A stretch of 6,060 nt of DNA, from NCBI GenBank assembly GCA_038251425.1, contig JBBSBI010000270.1, forward strand, positions 1-6,060. Direction: 5' to 3'. How positions within the stretch are numbered: position 1 is the first letter of the stretch; each line of letters starts with the position of its first letter. The stretch comes from JBBRRP01 sp038251425 (GTDB lineage: Bacteria; Myxococcota_A; Polyangia; Polyangiales; Polyangiaceae). The translations under genes were made by a program, and so were the position numbers. Of this stretch, positions 1-4,804 are shown piece after piece. The notes beneath the pieces are model-generated. The model worked only from the letters and a program-made list of their open reading frames with translations. It did no database searches and was not told where the DNA came from.

Positions 1-354
1 CTCAATGAGGTGTCTGATGCGCGAAATCGTGTCGCAGAGCTGCGCGAAATGGGCTATCGAATCGCCGTCGACGATATGGGTGCGGGCTATGCCGGGCTGT
101 CCAGCTTTGCGCAGCTGGAGCCCGAAATCGTCAAGCTTGATATGTCGCTGATCCGTGACATTCACAAGAATTCGACCAAACAGAAAGTCGTCCGCTCGAT
201 GACCGCGCTATCGCAGGACATGGGCATGCTGGTCGTCGCTGAAGGGATTGAGGTCGTTGAGGAGCGCGACCTCCTGATTGAGCTTGGCTGCGACCTCCTG
301 CAGGGCTTCTTGTTTGCGAAGCCTGGCAGGCCGTTCCCAGACGTTTCTGGGTGA
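1..354 (+). CDS. EAL-domain cyclic-di-GMP phosphodiesterase, C-terminal part (5' truncated by window)
   Basis: The frame is open from base 1, so the gene starts upstream of the window; the GTG at base 10 is an internal valine, not a start. The 117 visible residues are the second half of an EAL domain, the fold that hydrolyses cyclic di-GMP to pGpG. Visible family motifs are the metal-binding pair in AVDDMGAGYAGL (D24, D25 counted from base 1), the lysine of VKLD (K45), VVAEGIE (E81, E84) and the closing GCDLLQGFLFAKP (97-108). All fit an active enzyme, but the EAL signature itself lies outside, so activity cannot be confirmed. The protein ends about nine residues after the domain, so EAL is the C-terminal module; any sensory or GGDEF module would be upstream. 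The sequence style (VAELREMGYRIAVDD, SFAQLEPE) recalls myxobacterial EAL proteins, which is an impression from memory and not a search result. Confidence 0.93.
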   Translation, partial: LNEVSDARNRVAELREMGYRIAVDDMGAGYAGLSSFAQLEPEIVKLDMSLIRDIHKNSTKQKVVRSMTALSQDMGMLVVAEGIEVVEERDLLIELGCDLLQGFLFAKPGRPFPDVSG

Positions 355-355
355 A

Positions 356-388
356 GCCGCGCCCCCACGGCCCGCGGTCCCGCTTTTT
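356..388 (+). terminator. Possible weak intrinsic terminator after the EAL gene
   Basis: Just past the EAL stop codon, CCGCG (357-361) can pair with CGCGG (373-377), extended by a G-T pair, across an 11-base loop. A run of five T follows at 384-388. The stem is short and the T run starts six bases after it, so this is a tentative call. The surrounding 355-444 stretch is C-rich and otherwise shows no gene. Confidence 0.28.
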
Positions 389-444
389 CTGCGCCCCCCG
401 GATCCCCCTTCACCCACCCGCCTCGCATCTGCTACTCAGACAGG

Positions 445-687
445 GTGGCTCTAGATATCCATTCCCTCAAGGCCGAACGCGACAACCTGAAAGAAGCCTT
501 ACGCCAGATCGAGGCGGATCAGCGGCGCGTTGAAACAGAGCTCAAGGCCGTGCGCCAACGAGAAATCCAAACCAAACGTGAGATCGAAGCACTTTCCACG
601 CTGATCGATCTCGGCGAAAGCCGTGAAGAAGAAGCGCCTTCCGTAGCGCCGCAGAAGAAGCCAAAAAAGCCCTCGCAAGTAGCCTAG
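445..687 (+). CDS. Small charged coiled-coil protein, unknown function
   Basis: This encodes 80 residues starting with GTG (MALDIHSLKAERDNL). No named family is recognised. Residues about 5-56 are rich in E, K, R, Q, L and A with heptad-like spacing of leucine, isoleucine and valine, predicting one long alpha-helical coiled coil ending near STLIDLGE. The last 20 residues are a low-complexity tail, acidic then Pro/Lys-rich (KKPKKPSQVA). There is no signal peptide or membrane segment, so it is probably cytoplasmic and may oligomerise or act as an adaptor. No in-frame ATG exists nearby and no good ribosome binding site precedes the GTG, so the start is the weakest part of the call. The reading frame shows normal protein-like composition, whereas the opposite strand over 499-864 gives an implausible Arg/Phe-rich product. 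Its stop overlaps the stop of the convergent EVE gene. Confidence 0.72.
   Translation: MALDIHSLKAERDNLKEALRQIEADQRRVETELKAVRQREIQTKREIEALSTLIDLGESREEEAPSVAPQKKPKKPSQVA
684..687. other. Shared CTAG: overlapping stop codons of two convergent genes
   Basis: The palindrome CTAG carries TAG at 685-687 on the + strand, ending the coiled-coil gene, and TAG at 686-684 on the - strand, ending the EVE-domain gene. The two coding regions thus overlap tail to tail by four bases, leaving no room for a conventional terminator between them. Confidence 0.9.
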
Positions 688-1097
688 AGTTGCGTTTCGG
701 CGAGCCTGAGCACCCGCTCGAAATGTGCCTCCGAAACTGGCATCACACTCAGACGCGAACGCGACACCAGCAGCATTTCTTTGAACTTGGGATCCGCCTT
801 GATCTGCGCAAGCGTGACAGGCCTCGCTAACTTCTTCACGGGCGCCACGTCGACCACGGACCAATCCCCAAGCTCGGCCGTCGCGTCTGGGTAATGTTCT
901 CGCGTAACCTTCGCGATGCCCACGATCTCTTTTCCGATGTTCGAATGGTAAAAGAGCAGCAAATCTCCCTTGCTCATGGCGCGCAGATTGTTTCTAGCCG
1001 CAAAATTCCGAACCCCATCCCAGGTGCCTCGCTTTTCCCGTGCGAGCTTCTCCCAGGCGTAGACATCAGGTTCACTCTTTACCAGCCAATACTGCAT
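684..1097 (-). CDS. EVE-domain protein (PUA-like fold, THYN1-type)
   Basis: This 137-residue protein consists almost entirely of one EVE domain, a PUA-like fold related to human THYN1 (thymocyte nuclear protein 1). Family hallmarks visible in order are the N-terminal YWLVKSEP (3-10), TWDGVRNFAARNNLRAM (25-41), GDLLLFYHSNIGKEIVGIA (44-62), WSVVDVAPV (79-87) and VSRSRLSVMPV (111-121). Length is typical for stand-alone bacterial members. From family knowledge, EVE domains are proposed to bind modified bases in nucleic acids and are often found with modification-dependent restriction; bacterial stand-alone versions are of uncertain role. No restriction or methylase gene is visible here, so no defence role is claimed. 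The ATG start begins directly before the conserved YWLVKSEP motif and is preceded by a good ribosome binding site. It lies downstream of, and in the same direction as, the nuclease-like lipoprotein gene, separated by 225 bases, so it may have its own promoter. Confidence 0.95.
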   Translation of the reverse strand: MQYWLVKSEPDVYAWEKLAREKRGTWDGVRNFAARNNLRAMSKGDLLLFYHSNIGKEIVGIAKVTREHYPDATAELGDWSVVDVAPVKKLARPVTLAQIKADPKFKEMLLVSRSRLSVMPVSEAHFERVLRLAETQL

Positions 1098-1106
1098 CGA
1101 AATCTG

Positions 1107-1114
1107 CCTTTCTC
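1107..1114 (-). promoter_or_regulatory. Ribosome binding site of the EVE gene
   Basis: Read on the - strand, GAGAAAGG ends nine bases before the ATG at 1097-1095. This purine-rich site supports that ATG as the start. Confidence 0.6.
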
Positions 1115-1122
1115 AATCAGCG

Positions 1123-1152
1123 ATGCTAGGCGGGAATAGCGTGCACTCGCAA
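1123..1152 (-). promoter_or_regulatory. Possible sigma-70-like promoter of the EVE gene
   Basis: On the - strand TTGCGA (1152-1147) and TAGCAT (1128-1123) are separated by 18 bases and would start transcription near 1116, just upstream of the ribosome binding site. Both boxes are imperfect, so this is weak evidence. Confidence 0.22.
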
Positions 1153-1220
1153 CTACTGGCAGCGCACCCCGAGGCCTTAATCTGGATCGGGGCTGGCCCC
1201 CCGCTCTCGAAGTCGAACAC

Positions 1221-1246
1221 AAGGTAGTAAGCATGCTTACTACCTT
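1221..1246. repeat. Perfect 26-bp palindrome, candidate operator
   Basis: AAGGTAGTAAGCA (1221-1233) is followed directly by its exact reverse complement TGCTTACTACCTT (1234-1246), with no spacer or mismatch, centred on GCATGC. It sits in the 225-base gap between the nuclease-like lipoprotein gene and the EVE gene, about 125 bases upstream of the EVE start. A gapless palindrome of this length is the sort of site bound by a homodimeric repressor such as a TetR-family protein, but no regulator gene is in the window. As RNA it could form an 11-bp stem with a CATG loop. Neither side is followed by a T run, so an ordinary intrinsic terminator is less likely. The rest of the gap (1098-1322) holds no convincing gene. 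Confidence 0.85.
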
Positions 1247-1256
1247 ACGAGGAACG

Positions 1257-1291
1257 AAAAGGGCACTTCCCCGGCAGCGGGCTGGCCGCTG
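1257..1291 (-). terminator. Possible weak terminator after the lipoprotein nuclease gene
   Basis: Read on the - strand, CAGCGG (1291-1286) pairs with CCGCTG (1280-1275) over a five-base loop. A short TTTT follows at 1260-1257. The gap of about 14 bases between stem and T run makes this a poor match to the intrinsic terminator model. Confidence 0.22.
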
Positions 1292-1322
1292 GATCCACGG
1301 GGTCACACCACAACGCTCACGC

Positions 1323-2438
1323 TCAATCTTGATCTTGAGCGTCGAGTTCGAAAACGAGCGGGCAGTGATCACTCAACCCAACATAAGCAGGGGGTGGCGT
1401 CAAAAACCCAGCACACTTCGCCACACCGCAATAGCCTGACACGCGAACCCGAGCGCCAGGCGCGAATTCAGAGAATGGCCCAGCGGCTACCACGTGGTCC
1501 AGTAGACTTGGTTGCCCCAGGTAGTATTCGCTGCACTGAAGATCCGTTGGGAGGTCGCGCGCCTGAGCGCCCATCGCAAGCAGCTCCTGGCTCAACGTCT
1601 GCAACTCCGAAGCTTGCGAAACTACGGGCACGCAATCACTACAGCCCATGGTGTTAAAATCACCCAGCACGACGCGGTCGTCGTCCGGATTGGGCACATA
1701 GGCACGATCTAAGGCTGTTTTCAGGCCTGCCAAAGATTGGCGCCGCAGTGTGTAGCTGCGCTCATCGGAGCCGCTCTTCAAGTGCACACTGATCAAGTTC
1801 AGGTCTGGGCCGTTCGCAAATTTGAAATAACCGCCAAAGCCGGTCCGGAGCCGCCCCTGACAAGACACCCCATAAGGATTGAGCGACGGATAATCCTGCC
1901 AGGTATCCACCGTGACCCGTTCCCGGTTGTAGATGAAACCAACATGGGCGTCGTCGTCCAACCCACACGCATCGAGCTCTGCCCCGTAGGTCGCCCCCGA
2001 TAGACTGGTGAGATTGGCAAGCAATTGCGCCAACGCCTGTTTCGCCAAGGGCGTACGCTTCACTTCTTGCACCGCAATCACATCCAATTCCAAGCTGGCG
2101 ATGGCACAGCTCAGCCACTCAAGATCGACTCCGTCCTTGGCTCTGACTTCGGGTGTGCCATCCGGAAACCATCTCAAATTCCAGGTCGCCAGACGTGGAA
2201 TGGGGTCCTTTACCGGTCGGCTCTTGAAGTAACTCTCGCAGGCAGCTTTGGACTGCCAGACGGTCGCCAGTCTTTCGGCGTCAGCGTCACTCTCAACCGA
2301 GGCAACGGGATTGTCGGAAGGACGGAGCGGCGTACTTGAAGGTCCGGCCGAGGCCTGTTGTGCAGGTGCGGAAACGTCACCACAGGCACCAGCGAGAGCC
2401 AGCAAAGCGAGCATTGCAAAACGTGCGAAGAGCTTCAC
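1323..2438 (-). CDS. Endonuclease/exonuclease/phosphatase-fold lipoprotein (DNase I-like)
   Basis: A 371-residue exported protein. Residues 1-18 form a signal peptide (basic KLFAR, then a hydrophobic stretch) ending in a lipobox LAGA-C with the acylated cysteine at C19; an Ala/Pro/Ser linker follows to about residue 60. The catalytic fold starts at RLATWNLRW (82-90). DNase I-superfamily motifs appear in order: N87 of WNL, the metal-binding E125 in IAVQEVKR, H219 in ISVHLKS, D260 and N262 in VLGDFNTM, D314-H315 in LLDHVV and D357-H358 in GLSDHCPLVF. All expected catalytic residues are present, so it should be an active metal-dependent phosphodiesterase or phosphatase; whether the substrate is DNA, RNA, phospholipid or sugar phosphate cannot be read from the sequence. 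It has ten cysteines besides C19 (67, 111, 158, 193, 266, 269, 302, 337, 342, 359), consistent with disulfides outside the cytoplasm. The GTG start overlaps the preceding stop (GTGA) and has GGAG six bases upstream, supporting translational coupling. Confidence 0.92.
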   Translation of the reverse strand: MKLFARFAMLALLALAGACGDVSAPAQQASAGPSSTPLRPSDNPVASVESDADAERLATVWQSKAACESYFKSRPVKDPIPRLATWNLRWFPDGTPEVRAKDGVDLEWLSCAIASLELDVIAVQEVKRTPLAKQALAQLLANLTSLSGATYGAELDACGLDDDAHVGFIYNRERVTVDTWQDYPSLNPYGVSCQGRLRTGFGGYFKFANGPDLNLISVHLKSGSDERSYTLRRQSLAGLKTALDRAYVPNPDDDRVVLGDFNTMGCSDCVPVVSQASELQTLSQELLAMGAQARDLPTDLQCSEYYLGQPSLLDHVVAAGPFSEFAPGARVRVSGYCGVAKCAGFLTPPPAYVGLSDHCPLVFELDAQDQD

Positions 2439-2860
2439 GACGCACTCCGCAGTTGGCGCGCCGTAAGTTTCACAATCTCACCCAAACCCCAGACACTCAT
2501 GGCCAACAGCATGCAGACCGCAACGTCCCCTGCACCGAGCGGGATCGTGTCAAACACGGCACCCATGTACGGCGCGAACACTGCGATCGCCTGCAGCACG
2601 AGCGCGGCCCCAAATGCGCCGAGCAACCGCCAATTGCTGAAGAGCGCAAGCGAAAATACCGAAGCAGAACGCGAACGCGCCGTGAAAGCGTAGAACATCG
2701 GCGAAAGAGCCAGCACCGTGAAGGCGACGCTGCGTGATTCTGCCCCGTTCTGCAACGAAACGTCAAAATAGAACCAAAAAGCGCCCAGAGGGAGCCCCTG
2801 CTCGGCATCGACACCAAGCTCCGTGGCAACTACCTGCCACGTTTGCTCATGCGGATTCAC
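2435..2860 (-). CDS. Internally deleted P-type cation ATPase (N-terminal tip fused to the last membrane helices)
   Basis: This 141-residue ORF appears to join the two ends of a P-type cation ATPase. Residues 5-23 (EQTWQVVATELGVDAEQGL) resemble the start of the Cation_ATPase_N domain, normally near the N-terminus. From about residue 24 the sequence resembles the end of the Cation_ATPase_C region: part of one hydrophobic helix (25-34), VAFTVLALSPMFYAF (45-59), the family-like VFSLALFSNWRLLG (68-81) leading into a helix to about 98, the loop MGAVFDTIPLGAGD (99-112) and a last helix ending GLGEIVKL (125-132). Missing are the actuator domain, the DKTG phosphorylation site, the nucleotide-binding domain and the main ion-binding helices. 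Family members are usually around 800-950 residues, so it cannot be an ATP-driven pump. No internal stop or frameshift is seen. It starts with GTG overlapping the ftsH stop (GTGA, 2860-2857) and ends in a GTGA overlap with the next gene. It may be a decaying remnant held in frame, or a small membrane protein with a new role. Confidence 0.75.
   Translation of the reverse strand: MNPHEQTWQVVATELGVDAEQGLPLGAFWFYFDVSLQNGAESRSVAFTVLALSPMFYAFTARSRSASVFSLALFSNWRLLGAFGAALVLQAIAVFAPYMGAVFDTIPLGAGDVAVCMLLAMSVWGLGEIVKLTARQLRSAS
2445..2448 (-). promoter_or_regulatory. Ribosome binding site of the lipoprotein nuclease gene
   Basis: GGAG on the - strand lies six bases before the GTG start at 2438-2436, inside the end of the upstream ORF. 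It decides the GTG start, which gives an intact signal peptide and lipobox. Confidence 0.6.
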
Positions 2861-4749
2861 TCGGGTGTACCCAAGATGAGCATCAACTCATCCTTCTCGA
2901 CGGACTCCTTTTCCAGCAGACAAGCCACCAGCGCGTTGAGCTCGGTTTTCCGCTTCTGAACCTCCGCGCGCGCACTCGCGACGGCTTCGGTCAAAATGCG
3001 CCGCGTCTCTTCTTCGATGACGAACACCGTGGCGTCGCTCGTGCCACCCTCCGTTGCCAACATCTGGCCCAAGAACGGATGCTCGGTGCGGTGTTCGTGG
3101 AACACGGGGCCAACACGTTCGCTCATGCCAAAGTGAGCCACCATCTTGAAGGCTAACTCGGTGGCTCGTTTTAGGTCATTTTCAGCGCCTGAAGAGACCT
3201 CACCCATGATTTCCTTCTCGGCAGCATAGCCCCCCATCAGGACGCCGAGCCTCGAAAATAGCTCTGGCCGGGTCATGATGTGTCGGTCTGCGGCGGGCGT
3301 CTGTTGGGTAACGCCCAGCGCCATCCCCCGCGGAATGATCGTCACACGCTGCAGGGGCTCCGCGTCTTTTGAGAAATGCGCCATCACTGCGTGCCCGGCT
3401 TCATGCACGGCGACACGGTGCTTCTCGACTGGGTCAAGCTTCGTCTCGCGCAACTCGCCGAGCACAATCTTGTCAAAGGCACTCGTGAAATCACGCTGCT
3501 CGATGGCTTCGGTTCCACGCCGGGTGGCGCCGAGCGCTGCCTCATTCACCAGATTCGCCAAATCCGCACCCGAAAAACCTGGGGTGTTGGCCGCTACGTT
3601 GTCGAGATCGACATCCGGACCAAGCGGCTTGCCTCGCACGTGAACATCTAAGATGGCGCGCCGAGCAGCCAATTCCGGTCGGTCCAGCAAAACCCGACGA
3701 TCAAAACGGCCAGGCCTGAGCAGCGCTGAATCGAGCACGTCGGGGCGGTTCGTGGCCGCGAGCACCACCGTCAGGTCGTTCCTTGAAAACCCATCCATTT
3801 CACTCAAAAGCTGATTGAGCGTTTGTTCGCGCTCGTCGTGGCCGCCGCCGAGACCCGCGCCACGCGAACGGCCCACCGCGTCGATTTCATCAATAAAAAC
3901 GATCGCGGGCGAAACCTTCTTCGCCTCTTCGAATAATTCTCTTACCCGCGAAGCGCCAACGCCCACGAACATCTCGATAAACTCCGAACCGTTGATCGAA
4001 AAAAACGGCACTCCACTTTCCCCGGCAACGGCACGCGCCAAGAGCGTCTTGCCCGTGCCGGGTGGACCTACCAACAGCACTCCATGCGGCACCTTGCCGC
4101 CCATCTTCTTGAAGCGCTCCGGATACTTTAGAAACTCCACAATTTCCTGCAAATCTTGCTTCGCGCCCTTATGGCCGGCCACATCCTCGAATTTCACGGG
4201 CACTTCTGTTTCTCGCTCGAAACGGCGCGTTCGACCCTTCATCATACTGCCGAGCGGCCCCCCACCGCTGAACATGCGCTGTGCGCTGCGGGACAGCCAA
4301 ATCCACATCCCGACAATCAGTAAAAAGGGAAAGAGTGAGCTAAGAAGCTGCAGCGCCAGCGGCTGCTCCTCGCTCTGCACCTCGACACGCACGCGCTTCT
4401 CCCGCAAAAGCGGCATCAGGCTATCATCTGCGATAGGCGGCAGAGTCGTGCGGAAGGCCTTCGTCGCGTGGCCGTCCAGCTGAGCTTGGGCCTTCAAGGT
4501 GCCCAGCACCGTTTGGCCGCGCAACGTGACTTTCTCTACTTTGTCTTCGCCCACTACCCGATAGAAGGTTGAGTACGCGATCGGCGTTTGGTTGACATCC
4601 CCTCCCCCAAATTGTTGCCAGGCATAGAACACGAGGATCGCCGCCCCAAGAATCAGCCAGGCTTTCCAACCCGGCGAAGGCTCGGGCGGGCGGGAGCCGG
4701 GCGAATTTTTGTTACCTGGGGGAGGACGGGGGCGGACACTTTGGCTCAT
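2857..4749 (-). CDS. ftsH: ATP-dependent zinc metalloprotease FtsH
   Basis: A 630-residue membrane-anchored AAA+ protease, close in length to E. coli FtsH (644), which as a hexamer extracts and degrades damaged membrane proteins and some cytosolic regulators. In order: a Pro-rich cytoplasmic N-terminus (1-27), first membrane helix (about 29-47), periplasmic domain (48-132), second membrane helix (about 133-152), AAA+ domain, then peptidase domain. Visible motifs are Walker A GPPGTGKT (228-235), pore motif FVGVG (261-265), Walker B IVFIDEID (283-290), the second region of homology TNRPDVLDSALLRPGRFDRR with arginine fingers R348 and R351, zinc site HEAGH (449-453; ligands H449 and H453, catalytic E450) and third ligand D525 in SGAENDLKRAT. 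All catalytic residues are present. The ATG start is firm because a TAG stop immediately precedes it in frame. No clear Shine-Dalgarno sequence is seen. It follows a sensor kinase gene by 55 bases, not the common tilS/hpt context, so it may be one of several FtsH paralogues. Confidence 0.98.
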   Translation of the reverse strand: MSQSVRPRPPPGNKNSPGSRPPEPSPGWKAWLILGAAILVFYAWQQFGGGDVNQTPIAYSTFYRVVGEDKVEKVTLRGQTVLGTLKAQAQLDGHATKAFRTTLPPIADDSLMPLLREKRVRVEVQSEEQPLALQLLSSLFPFLLIVGMWIWLSRSAQRMFSGGGPLGSMMKGRTRRFERETEVPVKFEDVAGHKGAKQDLQEIVEFLKYPERFKKMGGKVPHGVLLVGPPGTGKTLLARAVAGESGVPFFSINGSEFIEMFVGVGASRVRELFEEAKKVSPAIVFIDEIDAVGRSRGAGLGGGHDEREQTLNQLLSEMDGFSRNDLTVVLAATNRPDVLDSALLRPGRFDRRVLLDRPELAARRAILDVHVRGKPLGPDVDLDNVAANTPGFSGADLANLVNEAALGATRRGTEAIEQRDFTSAFDKIVLGELRETKLDPVEKHRVAVHEAGHAVMAHFSKDAEPLQRVTIIPRGMALGVTQQTPAADRHIMTRPELFSRLGVLMGGYAAEKEIMGEVSSGAENDLKRATELAFKMVAHFGMSERVGPVFHEHRTEHPFLGQMLATEGGTSDATVFVIEEETRRILTEAVASARAEVQKRKTELNALVACLLEKESVEKDELMLILGTPE

Positions 4750-4766
4750 CTACCGGGGAAGGTAGT
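4750..4766 (-). promoter_or_regulatory. Small inverted repeat in the ftsH leader, at the expected ribosome binding position
   Basis: On the - strand CTACC (4765-4761) can pair with GGTAG (4754-4750) over a six-base TTCCCC loop, ending right against the ftsH ATG. No ribosome binding site of normal type is visible there. AAGGTAGT (4759-4766, + strand) also matches the first eight bases of the palindrome at 1221-1246, which could be chance. Confidence 0.3.
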
Positions 4767-4804
4767 GACGCTGACGTGGTTTGTCGATGTACGGCGGAGC
4801 CCGG

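Noticed and set aside
10..12. GTG as start of the EAL-domain protein
   Set aside because: The frame is open to base 1 and the EAL domain clearly lacks its first half, so this is an internal codon.
1187..1200. GGGG-CTGG-CCCC hairpin
   Set aside because: Only four or five pairs, no T run, easily expected by chance in G/C-rich DNA.
1321..1340. Inverted repeat GCTCAA/TTGAGC around the lipoprotein stop codon
   Set aside because: Six pairs with an eight-base loop, lying mainly in the last codons and with no T run; too weak for a terminator.
1079..1372. - strand open frame of 97 codons across the gap between nuclease and EVE genes
   Set aside because: It overlaps the ends of both well-supported genes in another frame, crosses the palindrome and has an Arg/Ser-rich composition with no recognisable motif.
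2336..2737. + strand open frame giving an Arg/His-rich 133-residue product
   Set aside because: Antisense to the lipoprotein start and the ATPase remnant; the composition is typical of an out-of-frame reading of GC-rich DNA.
3815..4483. Long + strand open frame of 222 codons
   Set aside because: It lies fully antisense to the AAA+ and N-terminal parts of ftsH, and its product is a Ser/Arg/Pro-rich sequence without domain features.
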